Shown: one piece after another, positions 23,931 to 33,378 of the stretch
Layout of the letters: each line of letters opens with the position of its first letter
How positions within the stretch are numbered: the first letter of the stretch is position 1
From: Diaminobutyricibacter sp049994905
GTDB lineage: Bacteria; Actinomycetota; Actinomycetes; Actinomycetales; Microbacteriaceae
Length of the DNA: 64,000 nt
Direction: 5' to 3'
Assembly (NCBI RefSeq): GCF_049994905.1
Contig: NZ_CP188258.1
Coordinates: 1,302,001-1,366,000 of the forward strand
Translations under genes and position numbers: made by a program
The notes under the pieces: generated by a model
Databases searched by the model: none
The model's input: the letters and a program-made list of their open reading frames with translations, nothing else
What the model was told of the DNA's origin: nothing

Positions 23931-25070
23931 ATGGTTCTGGGCACGGTTGGCGTGATCGGTGGAGGACAGCTGGCGAGGATGATGATCCCCCCGGCGGTCG
24001 AACTGGGGATCACGATCAGGGTCCTCGAAGAGGCTCCGGGGATGTCGGCCGAACTCGCTGCGACAGGTGTCGGCGACTATCGTGACCTCGACACCGTCCT
24101 CGCGTTCGCTGAGACGGTCGACGTCATCACGTTCGACCACGAGCACGTGCCCCCCGCGATCCTGCGCGAACTCGTCGCCCGCGGCATCCCCGTGCACCCG
24201 GGCCCCGACGCGCTCCTCTATGCCCAGGACAAGCTGCACATGCGTGCGAAGCTGTCCGAGCTGGGACTACCGGTGCCCGACTGGGCCGCCATCGAATCCG
24301 CCGATGAGCTGAAGGAGTTCCTCGATTCCCACGGGGGTCGCGCGGTCGTCAAGACTGCCCGGGGCGGCTACGACGGCAAGGGCGTGCGTGTCGTCTCCGA
24401 GCCGCACAGTGTCGACGACTGGTTCCTCGCGCTCGCCGAGGACGGCCGCGGCGGAGCGCTGCTCGTCGAGGAGTTCGTGTCGTTCCGCCGGGAGCTCGCT
24501 CAGCTCGTAGCGCGGAGGCCGTCGGGAGAGGTGTCGGCGTGGCCGGTCGTCGAGACGATCCAGCGTGACGGCGTCTGCGCCGAGGTCATCGCACCCGCGC
24601 CGCAGTCGGCCGGCCGGATCGCCGACCTGGCCGCCGACATCGCGATCGCTGTGGCATCCGGTCTCGGCGTGACCGGCGTGCTCGCGGTCGAGCTCTTCGA
24701 GACGACCGACGGCAGGATTCTCGTGAACGAGCTCGCGATGCGGCCGCACAACAGCGGTCACTGGTCGATCGAAGGGTCGACGACCAGCCAGTTCGAGCAG
24801 CACCTGCGGGCCGTGCTCGACCTTCCGCTCGGTGCGACCGGCAGCCGCGACGTGTGGTCGGTGATGGTGAACATCCTCGGTGGCCCACAGGAGGGCGAAC
24901 TGCTCGACCGGTACCCGGCCGCCTTCGCCGCGCATCCGACCGTCAAGGTCCACGGCTACGGCAAGGAACCGCGACCCGGGCGCAAGGTGGGTCATGTCAC
25001 CGCGAGCGGCGACGATCTCGACGAAGTCGCCTACCAGGCGCGCAGCGCGGCGGCATTCTTCGAGGGATGA
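23931..25070 (+). CDS. purK: 5-(Carboxyamino)imidazole ribonucleotide synthase
   Basis: This 379-residue ATP-grasp enzyme makes N5-CAIR from AIR, ATP and bicarbonate in purine synthesis. It opens with GVIGGGQLARMM (the family nucleotide-like fold), contains the ATP-grasp loop KTARGGYDGKGV and the metal site VNELAMRPHNSGHWSIEGS. Length is normal. The only clear ATG in a good position is used. It is divergent from gtrA and followed 72 bp later by purE, its pathway partner. Confidence 0.96.
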   Translation: MVLGTVGVIGGGQLARMMIPPAVELGITIRVLEEAPGMSAELAATGVGDYRDLDTVLAFAETVDVITFDHEHVPPAILRELVARGIPVHPGPDALLYAQDKLHMRAKLSELGLPVPDWAAIESADELKEFLDSHGGRAVVKTARGGYDGKGVRVVSEPHSVDDWFLALAEDGRGGALLVEEFVSFRRELAQLVARRPSGEVSAWPVVETIQRDGVCAEVIAPAPQSAGRIADLAADIAIAVASGLGVTGVLAVELFETTDGRILVNELAMRPHNSGHWSIEGSTTSQFEQHLRAVLDLPLGATGSRDVWSVMVNILGGPQEGELLDRYPAAFAAHPTVKVHGYGKEPRPGRKVGHVTASGDDLDEVAYQARSAAAFFEG

Positions 25071-25129
25071 CCGGGGCGGGCGCCCGAGCACGAGCGCGTT
25101 TCGCAGCGCGATCTTTCAGGACTGCCGAA

Positions 25130-25135
25130 TACCAT
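25130..25135 (+). promoter_or_regulatory. -10-like element of purE
   Basis: TACCAT lies 7 bp before the purE ATG, with no Shine-Dalgarno sequence in between, so purE may have its own leaderless transcript besides read-through from purK. Confidence 0.4.
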
Positions 25136-25142
25136 TGAACCC

Positions 25143-25652
25143 ATGCCCAGCGTCAACTCTCCTCGGCCCCGTGTCGCCGTCGTCATGGGATCCGACTCGG
25201 ACTGGACGGTCATGCAGGACGCCTCGGCGGTCCTCGAGGAGTTCGGCGTCGACCATGAGGTCGAGGTGGTCTCAGCGCACCGCACCCCCGACAAGATGAT
25301 CGCGTTCGGCAAAGAAGCTGCCGGCCGGGGAATCAGGGTCATCATCGCGGGTGCGGGCGGCGCCGCCCACCTGCCGGGCATGCTCGCGTCGGTCACCACC
25401 CTTCCCGTCGTCGGGGTCCCGGTGCCGCTCTCGCGCCTCGACGGCCTCGATTCGCTGCTCTCGATCGTGCAGATGCCGGCGGGAATCCCGGTCGCGACGG
25501 TCTCGATCGGCGGTGCGAAGAACGCCGGACTGATCGCGGTCAGGATCCTCGCCACGTCGGACGAGGCGCTCGCAGCGAAGCTCGTGACGTATGCGGAGGA
25601 CCTCGCCGCGCTCGTCGAGCAGAAGAACGCGGACCTCAAAGCGAGACTATGA
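25143..25652 (+). CDS. purE: N5-carboxyaminoimidazole ribonucleotide mutase
   Basis: This 169-residue class I PurE moves the carboxylate of N5-CAIR to C4. The N-terminal GSDSDWTVM (phosphate and substrate loop), SAHRTPDKM with the catalytic histidine, and GAGGAAHLPGMLAS are all present. Length is normal for the octameric enzyme. It is followed by the LCP gene with a 4-bp ATGA overlap, a pairing common in this actinobacterial neighbourhood. Confidence 0.97.
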   Translation: MPSVNSPRPRVAVVMGSDSDWTVMQDASAVLEEFGVDHEVEVVSAHRTPDKMIAFGKEAAGRGIRVIIAGAGGAAHLPGMLASVTTLPVVGVPVPLSRLDGLDSLLSIVQMPAGIPVATVSIGGAKNAGLIAVRILATSDEALAAKLVTYAEDLAALVEQKNADLKARL

Positions 25653-27004
25653 CCGTCGCCAGCCCCATCCGGTACCCGGACGCAGCATCCGCGAAGGTCA
25701 TGACCAAGCGCGGCTGGTGGCTCGTCGTACTCAATGTGCTCCTGCCGGGCTCGGCGCAGATCCTGGCCGGAAACCGGCGACTCGGCCGGGTCGGCATCGT
25801 GGCGACGCTGACGCTGTGGGGACTCCTGATCCTGGCGGGCGTCGTCTACCTGCTCTGGCCGATGGTCATCTACACCCTCTTCACCCAGACACTGAGCCTG
25901 TGGATCGCTCAGCTGGCGATGTTCGCCTACGTCGTGCTGTGGGTGATCCTCACGCTCGATACCCTCAGGCTGGTCAGGCTCGTGAAGACGGCCCCGAACG
26001 CCCGGGCCTGGATCGCAGCGTTCTCCGTCGTCCTGCTCGTCGGCATCGCGGGCACCGCCGGTTACGGCGCTCTCGTGGCCGGCTCGGCCCGCGGCGCGCT
26101 CGGTGACATCTTCTCGGCGGGCCCATCGTCGCCGCCGGTCAATGGTCGCTACAACATCATGCTGCTCGGCGGCGATGCCGGACCGGACCGCCAGGGCATG
26201 CGGCCCGACAGCATGTCGGTGGTCAGCGTCGATGCGACGACCGGTCAGGCCGTCACGATCGGCCTGCCGCGCAACCTCGACCCGGTACCGTTCCCGACGG
26301 CGTCTCCGCTGCACGCCCTCTACCCCGACGGCTACGGCTACCAGGACCACTGCGACGTCGACGTCTGCCAGCTGAACTCGATCTACACCGAGGTCTCGCT
26401 GTACAAGCCGCAGCTCTACCCGAACGCGACCAAGCACAACAGCGATCCCGGCATCGAGTCGATGCGCGACGCGCTCGAGGGCGCCCTCGGGATCACGATC
26501 CAGTACTACGTCCTGATCGACATGCAGGGCTTCGCCGACCTGGTGGATGCCCTCGGCGGCGTCGACATCACAGTGACGCAGAAGCTTCCGATCGGCGGCG
26601 ACGAGAACCTGAACGGCGTGGTCGGGTGGATCGAGCCGGGCAAGCAGCACATGAGCGGGTATACGGCCCAGTGGTATGCGCGGTCACGCCACGGTACGAG
26701 CGACTACGACCGGATGGCGCGCCAGCGCCAGCTGCAGGACGCCATCCTGAAGCAGATGAACCCGGTCAACGTCGTGACGAAGTTCCAGGACATCGCCAAG
26801 GCCGGCAAGCAGGTCATGAAGACCGATATCCCGCAGTCGATGCTCGGGTATTTCGTCGATCTCGGGCTGAAGACCCGCAAGCTGCAGGTGCAGCAGCTCG
26901 AACTCGTGCCGCCGACGATCGATCCGCAGAACCCGGACTACACCCAGATCCACCAGATGGTCGCATCCGCACTGGCTCCGAAGACTTCTACCCCTCATCC
27001 GTAA
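25649..27004 (+). CDS. LytR-CpsA-Psr (LCP) family glycopolymer transferase
   Basis: This 451-residue membrane protein has four hydrophobic segments in the first 150 residues and an extracytoplasmic LCP domain. Polyprenyl-phosphate binding residues are recognisable in RPDSMSVVSVDATTGQAVTIGLPRNL and in YARSRHGTSDYDRMARQRQLQ. LCP enzymes move anionic or neutral glycopolymers from lipid carriers to peptidoglycan. Its position at the border of the glycan locus suggests it anchors the polymer made downstream. The extended multi-helix N-terminus is longer than the single-anchor form. Confidence 0.92.
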   Translation: MTVASPIRYPDAASAKVMTKRGWWLVVLNVLLPGSAQILAGNRRLGRVGIVATLTLWGLLILAGVVYLLWPMVIYTLFTQTLSLWIAQLAMFAYVVLWVILTLDTLRLVRLVKTAPNARAWIAAFSVVLLVGIAGTAGYGALVAGSARGALGDIFSAGPSSPPVNGRYNIMLLGGDAGPDRQGMRPDSMSVVSVDATTGQAVTIGLPRNLDPVPFPTASPLHALYPDGYGYQDHCDVDVCQLNSIYTEVSLYKPQLYPNATKHNSDPGIESMRDALEGALGITIQYYVLIDMQGFADLVDALGGVDITVTQKLPIGGDENLNGVVGWIEPGKQHMSGYTAQWYARSRHGTSDYDRMARQRQLQDAILKQMNPVNVVTKFQDIAKAGKQVMKTDIPQSMLGYFVDLGLKTRKLQVQQLELVPPTIDPQNPDYTQIHQMVASALAPKTSTPHP

Positions 27005-27035
27005 CGGACTCAACCCCCTCGCCGCGATTCCCAGA

Positions 27036-27083
27036 TGACCCCCAAAAGGGTCACAGGGGTCCTTAAGGGGGTGTTCGTACAGT
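27036..27083 (+). promoter_or_regulatory. TGACCC-N6-GGGTCA dyad and -10-like box before acyltransferase
   Basis: TGACCC (27036-27041) and GGGTCA (27048-27053) form a perfect 6-bp dyad with a 6-bp centre. A TACAGT at 27078-27083 lies 9 bp before the ATG. The arrangement suits an operator just upstream of a promoter; a short hairpin in the transcript is the alternative. Confidence 0.4.
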
Positions 27084-27092
27084 GGTCGGTCT

Positions 27093-28409
27093 ATGTCAAG
27101 CAGAGACAGCGGGACTCAGACAACAAGTACCGGCCGACTGGCATCGCTCGACGGCCTGAGGGGGCTGGCGGCCCTCATCGTGGTGATGCACCACACGATG
27201 CTGATGGACGCGGACTTCCCCGGGAATCCCGGGGCGGGCGACCCGCAGGCCGGCACGATCCTGTGGTGGATGAACTACACGCCGCTCAAACTCGCGACCG
27301 CCGGGTGGGAGGCCGTGATCGTCTTCTTCGTGCTCTCAGGGCTGGTCGTCACGCTTCCCGTGGTCAAGCGTGCGGGCTTCGACTGGATCGCCTACTACCC
27401 CCGCCGCATCATGCGCCTGATGATCCCGGTCGCCGGGGCAGTGCTCGTCGCGGCGGCCTTCGTCGTCGCCATCCCGCAGCGTTCGACACAGCCCGCCGGC
27501 ACCTGGCTCAGCAATTCCAGCACCCCGAACTTCTCGTGGGAGTACATCATCAAGGCCTGGGATCTCGTCGGCGGCGACGGCCACATCGACAACCCGCTGT
27601 GGTCGCTGCGCTGGGAGATGCTGTTCTCGCTTGCGCTCCCGGTCTTCGTCATCCTCGCGATCTCGCTGCGCAAGTGGTGGACCGCCGGCCTCGCTGCGGC
27701 CGTGGTCCTGACCTGGCTCGGCGTGCGCGGCGGATCCGGCGCGCTCAGCTTCTTCCCTGCGTTCTTCGTCGGCGCGGTACTCGCGGTGCGACTGGATGCC
27801 GTGCGCGTCTTCGCAGGGCACGTCAACCGTTACGCACTGCGGCACGTGGCCTGGCTGGGGATCATGATCGGCTCGTCCATGCTCCTGATCGCGCCCTGGC
27901 TGTTCGGGCCGGGCGCGGGTGGTGAGCTGACGGCGGCCCTGCGTGCACTGGCGCCACTCGCCGCGGCGGGCCTGGTGCTCTGCGCGATCGGCTGGAAGCC
28001 CCTCGAGGGTCTGCTGTCGTCTGCGCCGTTCGCGTTCGCGGGCCGCATCTCGTTCAGCCTGTACCTGGTGCACGTGCCGATCCTGATCTTCTGCGCCTAC
28101 CTGTTCGCCGGGCAGCCGATGTTCGTCGCCGCTCTTGTCGGCATCCCGCTGGCCATCCTCGTCGCCGTCGGCTTCACCTGGCTCCTCGAGGCGCGCAGCC
28201 ATCAGTGGGCACGCGCGGTCGGCGCCTGGGCGTCGGCGCGTTATGCAGCGGCATTCCGCGCGCCCGCGCCCCAGAGCGGGCCTGAGGCACAGAGCGGGCC
28301 TGAGCCAAAGAGCAGACCTGCGCCAGATCGCGCGGGCGAGGAGGGCGCCGGCGCCGTCACAGGTCGGCGTGAAGCTGCCACACCCGCTCAGCGGAGTCAC
28401 GCCAGCTGA
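27093..28409 (+). CDS. Acyltransferase 3 family membrane protein
   Basis: This 438-residue protein has about ten transmembrane segments and the AT3 (OafA/NolL) signatures: LDGLRGLAALIVVMHH near residue 20 with the catalytic histidine, and RISFSLYLVHVPIL near residue 310. It probably O-acetylates a sugar of the wall polysaccharide or peptidoglycan. The C-terminal about 60 residues are basic and rich in A, P, E and S and probably cytoplasmic. Its last 53 bp overlap the convergent glycosyltransferase gene, the longest overlap in the window. Confidence 0.9.
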   Translation: MSSRDSGTQTTSTGRLASLDGLRGLAALIVVMHHTMLMDADFPGNPGAGDPQAGTILWWMNYTPLKLATAGWEAVIVFFVLSGLVVTLPVVKRAGFDWIAYYPRRIMRLMIPVAGAVLVAAAFVVAIPQRSTQPAGTWLSNSSTPNFSWEYIIKAWDLVGGDGHIDNPLWSLRWEMLFSLALPVFVILAISLRKWWTAGLAAAVVLTWLGVRGGSGALSFFPAFFVGAVLAVRLDAVRVFAGHVNRYALRHVAWLGIMIGSSMLLIAPWLFGPGAGGELTAALRALAPLAAAGLVLCAIGWKPLEGLLSSAPFAFAGRISFSLYLVHVPILIFCAYLFAGQPMFVAALVGIPLAILVAVGFTWLLEARSHQWARAVGAWASARYAAAFRAPAPQSGPEAQSGPEPKSRPAPDRAGEEGAGAVTGRREAATPAQRSHAS

Positions 28410-29493
28410 ACGCCCGGCCACGATCCGAGGAGTGCACGGCCAGCCGTGCGCGCAGTTCACCGTCTTCGAGCACAGAGCCGGTCGCGGCCGCGAGTCGCTC
28501 GGCGTAACTCTCCGGGCCGTCGCGCTCGACGCTCAGGCCGGCGCCGCCGGAGACTTCGAGGATGGCCGGGTCGTCCGAGTGGATGACCGGGGTTCCGAAG
28601 TGGAACGCCTCGACGATCGGCAGGCCGAAGCCCTCCGCCCGGCTCGGGAAGACGAAGACTGTTGCGCGGTCGAGCACGACGGCGAGGTCGGCATCGCTGA
28701 GGTGGCCGAGCACCCGCACGCGGCCCTCGGGGAGCCCGGTCGCCGCGGCGACACCGGTCGCGCTGCCCTCACCGTAGCGGTCGGGCCCCGCGATGAGCAG
28801 GGGCAGGCCGTGCAGCTGCGGCAACGCCATGGCGCGGATGAGGTCTGCCACGCCCTTGCGCGGAGCGATAGAGCCCATGGTGAGCACGAAGTGCTCGGGG
28901 AGTTCGAGGCGCGCCGCACGGGCATCCGCGTCGGCAGGCAGGCGCAGCGTGGATGCGGGCGCGCCGCCGATCACGCGCACCCGGTCGCCGAAGTCGACGA
29001 ACTCGGCGAGCTGTTCGGCAACGGCGTGCGTCGGGACCACTATCGCGTCAGCGTGCTTCCGCGCACGCCTGGCCATCGCTTTATGCCACAGCACGCTCGA
29101 GGCGCTCATCGACTCAGGGGAGCTCCAGGGCAGGACGTCATGGATCGTGACCGTGACCTGGTCGCCCTCGTTCAGACGATCGTGCTTTCCGAGCGGCGCG
29201 AAGAGACTCGGGGCGTGGACCATGCCACGCCCTCCCGCGAGCGAGATGCCCGACTGCCAGGCGAGGGAGAGCTCGCGATGGGCCAGGGGGAGTCGCGTGA
29301 TGCCCGCGATGCCGGGCAGGCGAGCGGTGATGTCTTCCATGGTCTGCGGGGGAAACGCCGACGCGATTCCCTGCACGTCGCACCCTGCGGGAGCGACTGT
29401 GATGAGCTGCCGTGCCAGTTCTTCGGCGTAGCGGCCGATGCCACCTGGAGAGTCGGCGACGAACTCGTCAACGACCACTCTCAGGGTTGTCAA
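28357..29493 (-). CDS. Family 4 glycosyltransferase
   Basis: This 378-residue GT-B enzyme has the glycan-binding GGIGRYAEELARQL at the N-terminus and the GT4 nucleotide-sugar motif FVFPSRAEGFGLPIVEAFHFGTPVIHSD in the C-terminal domain. The start is taken as TTG at 29493 because it overlaps the rmlD stop by 4 bp (TTGA), like many junctions here; the frame extends further upstream but inside rmlD. Coupling to rmlD and rmlB suggests a rhamnosyltransferase or an enzyme adding to a rhamnose-containing unit, which is inference. Confidence 0.88.
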   Translation of the reverse strand: MTTLRVVVDEFVADSPGGIGRYAEELARQLITVAPAGCDVQGIASAFPPQTMEDITARLPGIAGITRLPLAHRELSLAWQSGISLAGGRGMVHAPSLFAPLGKHDRLNEGDQVTVTIHDVLPWSSPESMSASSVLWHKAMARRARKHADAIVVPTHAVAEQLAEFVDFGDRVRVIGGAPASTLRLPADADARAARLELPEHFVLTMGSIAPRKGVADLIRAMALPQLHGLPLLIAGPDRYGEGSATGVAAATGLPEGRVRVLGHLSDADLAVVLDRATVFVFPSRAEGFGLPIVEAFHFGTPVIHSDDPAILEVSGGAGLSVERDGPESYAERLAAATGSVLEDGELRARLAVHSSDRGRAFSWRDSAERVWQLHADL

Positions 29494-30359
29494 TGCTGCT
29501 CCAAGACTCCGTTGCGCGCGGCCTCTGCCAGCGCTTCGTTCCAATCGCGCATCGGCTCGAGGCCGACGGCGTTCCAGGCCGTGTGACCGAGAACCGAGAA
29601 CGATGGTCGGGGTGCCGGCCGGACGAATCGGGAACTGTCGGTCGGTGTGACCCTATCAGGGTTCAATCCCGCGACGCTGAACACCGCCTGCGCGAAGCCG
29701 AACCACGTCGTCTCGCCCGAATTCGTGCCGTGGTAGATGCCGGCCGGAGCATCGGCATCGAGCATGGCGACGATCTGCCCGGCGAGGTCTCCCGTCCACG
29801 TGGGCTGCCCGAGCTGGTCGGCGACGACCGACACCGTGTCGTTGGTCGCGGCCAGGCGAATCATCGTGCGGGCGAAATTCGGTCCGCCTGCTCCGTATAG
29901 CCAGGCCGTGCGCACGATGTATGTTCCGTCGGGATGCGCAGCGATGGCGAGCTCCTCGCCGGCCGCCTTGGTGCGACCGTACGCATTGATCGGGTCCCGG
30001 GGGGCATTTTCTGCGTATGGTGTTGTGGCCCGACCGTCGAACACGTAGTCCGTGGAGAGCGTCACCAGCTTCGCGCCCTCATCGGATGCGGCCAGAGCGA
30101 GGTTCTGCGGACCGGTCGCGTTGACGGCGTACGCCTCGTCTTCATGCGTTTCGGCCTCGTCGACCTTCGTGTACGCCGCGGCATTGATGACGACATCGTG
30201 ACCGCGAACGGCCTCACGGACGGCAGCGGGGTCGGTGACGTCGAGCTGTGTGCGGGTGAGTGCGGTGACGTCGCGGCCGTCGAGAGCGCGGAGCAGGTCG
30301 GCTCCGAGCATCCCACCCGCGCCGGTCACCAGGTAGCGACGCTTCTGCATCGGGGCCAT
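29490..30359 (-). CDS. rmlD: dTDP-4-dehydrorhamnose reductase
   Basis: This 289-residue short-chain dehydrogenase catalyses the last step of dTDP-L-rhamnose synthesis. It has the NAD(P) motif VTGAGGMLGADLL, the segment DVVINAAAYTKVDEAE typical of RmlD, and the catalytic YGRTK. Length is normal. An alternative start three codons in (MQKRRYLV) is possible. It lies 3 bp after rmlB in the same operon. Confidence 0.96.
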   Translation of the reverse strand: MAPMQKRRYLVTGAGGMLGADLLRALDGRDVTALTRTQLDVTDPAAVREAVRGHDVVINAAAYTKVDEAETHEDEAYAVNATGPQNLALAASDEGAKLVTLSTDYVFDGRATTPYAENAPRDPINAYGRTKAAGEELAIAAHPDGTYIVRTAWLYGAGGPNFARTMIRLAATNDTVSVVADQLGQPTWTGDLAGQIVAMLDADAPAGIYHGTNSGETTWFGFAQAVFSVAGLNPDRVTPTDSSRFVRPAPRPSFSVLGHTAWNAVGLEPMRDWNEALAEAARNGVLEQH

Positions 30360-30362
30360 CGG

Positions 30363-31352
30363 TCAGTTGTCCAGGGCCGCGCGTGCCTTCAGCGGCTCCC
30401 ACCACGCCCGGTTGTCGCGATACCACTGCACGACATCGGCGAGGCCCTGCTGGAACGGGACGAGCGGCTCGTACCCGAGCTCGTGCCGGATCTTCGAGAT
30501 GTCGACCGAATACCGCAGGTCGTGGCCGAGACGGTCGGCGACGCGGTCGACATACGACCAGTCCTTGCCCGTGGCGTCGAGCAACAGCTGGGTGAGCTCC
30601 TTGTTCGTGAGCTCGGTGCCGCCGCCGATGTTGTAGATCTCACCGGCGCGACCGCCGACGAGCACCATGGCGATGCCGCGGGTGTGGTCGTCGACGTGCA
30701 GCCAGTCACGGATGTTCAGGCCTTCGCCGTACAGCGGAACGTGCTTGTCGTCGATCAGGTTGGTGACGAAGAGCGGGATGACCTTCTCGGGAAAGTGGTA
30801 GGGGCCATAGTTGTTCGAGCAGCGCGTGATCGACACGTTCAGCCCGTGGGTGCGGAAGTAACTGCGCGCGAGCAGGTCACTGCCCGCCTTGCTCGCCGAA
30901 TACGGGGAGTTGGGCTCGAGTGGGCGGTCCTCGGCCCAGGAGCCTTCGGCGATCGAGCCGTAGACCTCGTCGGTCGAGACGTGCACGAAGCGTTCGAGGT
31001 TGTTGCGGAGTGCAGCGTCGAGGAGTTGCTGGGTGCCCAGCACGTTCGTCTCGACGAAGATCGACGCGTCACGCACCGAGCGGTCGACGTGCGACTCCGC
31101 GGCGAAATGGACGACGGCGTCGACCGACGGAAACAGCTCATCGAGGAGGCCGCCGTTGCGGATGTCGCCTTTGATGAAGGTGTAGCGCGGCGAATCAGCG
31201 ACGGGCGCCAGGTTCTCGAGGTTGCCCGAATAGGTGAGGGCGTCGAGCACGACGACCTCGGCGCCTTCGAGGCCCGGGTAGGCGTCCTGAAGGGTGCGTC
31301 TGACGAAATTGGAGCCGATGAAACCGGCGCCGCCGGTGACGAGAATCTTCAT
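30363..31352 (-). CDS. rmlB: dTDP-glucose 4,6-dehydratase
   Basis: This 329-residue extended short-chain dehydrogenase converts dTDP-glucose to dTDP-4-keto-6-deoxyglucose. The NAD motif VTGGAGFIGSNFV, FAAESHVDRS, STDEVYG and the catalytic YSASKAGSDLL are intact, together with NNYGPYHFPEK. It is the first gene of a three-gene minus-strand operon (rmlB-rmlD-GT4) and is divergent from the secreted CWB2 protein gene. The other two rml genes are on the plus strand 2 kb away. Confidence 0.97.
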   Translation of the reverse strand: MKILVTGGAGFIGSNFVRRTLQDAYPGLEGAEVVVLDALTYSGNLENLAPVADSPRYTFIKGDIRNGGLLDELFPSVDAVVHFAAESHVDRSVRDASIFVETNVLGTQQLLDAALRNNLERFVHVSTDEVYGSIAEGSWAEDRPLEPNSPYSASKAGSDLLARSYFRTHGLNVSITRCSNNYGPYHFPEKVIPLFVTNLIDDKHVPLYGEGLNIRDWLHVDDHTRGIAMVLVGGRAGEIYNIGGGTELTNKELTQLLLDATGKDWSYVDRVADRLGHDLRYSVDISKIRHELGYEPLVPFQQGLADVVQWYRDNRAWWEPLKARAALDN

Positions 31353-31467
31353 ACGAACGCTGACCTGCCCTTTGAATCGATGTGCCCGCCGATTCTACCG
31401 GGAACGAATGGGCCATCTTCGAGGAAGAATCTTGCGCCCGCGCAAAATCCTTGTATACGTTCGCAGA

Positions 31468-33330
31468 GTGAAGAACTCTCGGATGCGCGGAGCGCGACGG
31501 ATCATGTCTGGACTTCTTGCGTCGGTCGCGATCGTCGCCGGCCTGCTCACGGTTGCAACGCCGGCGCAGGCGGACGGCGGGACCCCGCAGCAGAACCAGG
31601 CGAAGTACTACGCGAAGCTGTCGGCCCGGGCAGCGAGCGAGGGACTCCCGTCGCCGACCGCGACGGCCGATGCGCCCACCGTCCAGCCGTACGCGGCGGC
31701 CACCTCGAATCCCGTCGACGCCTCCGCGTTCACGGCGGGCGATCTGATGAGCGACGCGGTCTTCTATGCCGGCACCACCTGGACGGCAGCACAGATCCAG
31801 ACGTTCCTCGACAGCCAGGTGCCCACCTGCCGCACCGGCTACACCTGCCTCAAGGACTATAAGCAGCCGACAACCGGGCTCACCAACGACCTCTGCAACT
31901 ACCCGGAAAGTACGGCGCCCGAGACGGCCGCGCAGATCATCGCGAACGTTGGCCTGGCGTGCGGCATCAATCCGCAGGTGCTCCTCACGCTCCTGCAGAA
32001 GGAGCAGGGGCTGGTGACCGACACCTGGCCGTCGCAGACGCAATACGACGAGGCGACCGGCTGGGTCTGCCCGGACGGGTCGCCGTGCGACGCGAGTTCG
32101 GCCGGCTTCTTCAAGCAGGTACTGGGGGCCGCCTGGCAGTTCATCCAGTACAAGACCGATCCTTCGTTCAACTGGTACCCGGTCGGCAAGGTGACGAACA
32201 TCCTGTACTCGCCGGACTGCACGACCTCGGCACCCGTCGCGATCTGGAACAACGCGACCGCCGCGCTCTACTACTACACGCCGTACCAGCCCGATCCGGC
32301 GGCACTCGCGAACTTCTTCGACACGGGCGACACGTGCTCCTCGTATGGCAACCGCAATTTCTGGGGCAACTTCACACAATGGTTCGGCAACCCCACGGCC
32401 GGGAGCCTGCCGACCGTGACGCGCTCCGCCGGGGCCGACCGCTACGGCACGGCCGTCAGCGTGTCGGTCGCTGCCAACCCGACGCCACCGGTGAAGGCCG
32501 TCTACATCGCGGCGGGCACGGACTTTCCGGATGCGCTCGGTGCGGCACCGGCTGCTGCCCTCGCTGCGCACCGCGGCCCGCTGCTGCTCGTCGCGTCGAC
32601 GGCGATCCCGTCCAGCGTTTCCGCCGAGCTGAAACGTCTGGAGCCGGTCGACATCTACGTGCTCGGTGGCACCGGTGCCGTGAGTGCGGCGGTCTCCGAC
32701 CAGCTCGCCGCGTACGTGTCGGCACCCTCGCACCTCCACCGCCTCGCGGGCGCCGACCGCTACGCCACCTCACGGGTCATCGCCTCGACGTTCTTCCAGA
32801 GCACGTCACCGAGCACCGCCTACATCGCAACGGGAGTCAACTTTCCCGACGCCCTTTCCGCAGGCGCCGCCGCCGGCTCGCAGCAAGCGCCCGTGATCCT
32901 GGTCAACGGTGGCGCGACCACTGTGGATGCGCCGACCAAAACCCTGCTCCAGTCACTCGGCGTGACCACGGTGAAGGTCGTCGGAGGCAACGCCTCCGTG
33001 TCTGCCGCGTATCAGGCGAGCCTCGGACAGTTCGTCACGACGCAGCGCCTGGGCGGCATCGACCGCTACCAGACGAGTGTGGCGGTGAACACTGACGCCT
33101 TCCCAGGCGCGACGTCGAAGACCTTCTTCGCCGGGGGACTCACTTTCCCCGACGCGCTGGCTGGAGCTGCCGCCGCCGGAGCGGCGTCCAGCCCGCTCTA
33201 CGTCGTGAAGTCCGGATGCGTCGCCCCGCCCGCCGCGGAGAGCGCGCTGGCCACGACGTCGGGCTTCGTTCTCCTCGGCGGGGCGGCCGTGGTCGGCGCC
33301 GGCGTCGGCAAGCTCACCGTCTGCCCGTAG
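31468..33330 (+). CDS. Secreted cell-wall-binding repeat 2 protein with lysozyme-like N-terminal domain
   Basis: This protein of about 620 residues has a signal peptide ending at TPAQA (residue 35) and a conserved actinobacterial domain at about 89-306 (GDLMSDAVFYAG ... GYTCLKDYKQ ... LLTLLQKEQGLVT ... YYYTPYQPDPAAL ... SSYGNRNFWGNFTQWFG). Three CWB2 repeats follow from residue 317 (each with GADRY/GIDRY, FPDAL and a VLGG-type end). CWB2 repeats bind anionic wall polymers, so the protein should sit on the cell surface. The N-terminal domain contains E179 in a helix that resembles the catalytic glutamate helix of lytic transglycosylases. The start is uncertain: GTG 31468, ATG 31483 and ATG 31504 are all possible. 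Confidence 0.85.
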   Translation: MKNSRMRGARRIMSGLLASVAIVAGLLTVATPAQADGGTPQQNQAKYYAKLSARAASEGLPSPTATADAPTVQPYAAATSNPVDASAFTAGDLMSDAVFYAGTTWTAAQIQTFLDSQVPTCRTGYTCLKDYKQPTTGLTNDLCNYPESTAPETAAQIIANVGLACGINPQVLLTLLQKEQGLVTDTWPSQTQYDEATGWVCPDGSPCDASSAGFFKQVLGAAWQFIQYKTDPSFNWYPVGKVTNILYSPDCTTSAPVAIWNNATAALYYYTPYQPDPAALANFFDTGDTCSSYGNRNFWGNFTQWFGNPTAGSLPTVTRSAGADRYGTAVSVSVAANPTPPVKAVYIAAGTDFPDALGAAPAAALAAHRGPLLLVASTAIPSSVSAELKRLEPVDIYVLGGTGAVSAAVSDQLAAYVSAPSHLHRLAGADRYATSRVIASTFFQSTSPSTAYIATGVNFPDALSAGAAAGSQQAPVILVNGGATTVDAPTKTLLQSLGVTTVKVVGGNASVSAAYQASLGQFVTTQRLGGIDRYQTSVAVNTDAFPGATSKTFFAGGLTFPDALAGAAAAGAASSPLYVVKSGCVAPPAAESALATTSGFVLLGGAAVVGAGVGKLTVCP

Positions 33331-33366
33331 CGGATGGCCCACGTGAGCTCCGACCCGGCGGATTGG

Positions 33367-33372
33367 TAGACT
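33367..33372 (+). promoter_or_regulatory. -10-like element of rmlC
   Basis: TAGACT ends 6 bp before the rmlC GTG, and no Shine-Dalgarno sequence is visible; TGAGCT at 33344-33349 could serve as a -35. The spacing fits a leaderless transcript. Confidence 0.4.
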
Positions 33373-33378
33373 CCGGGG

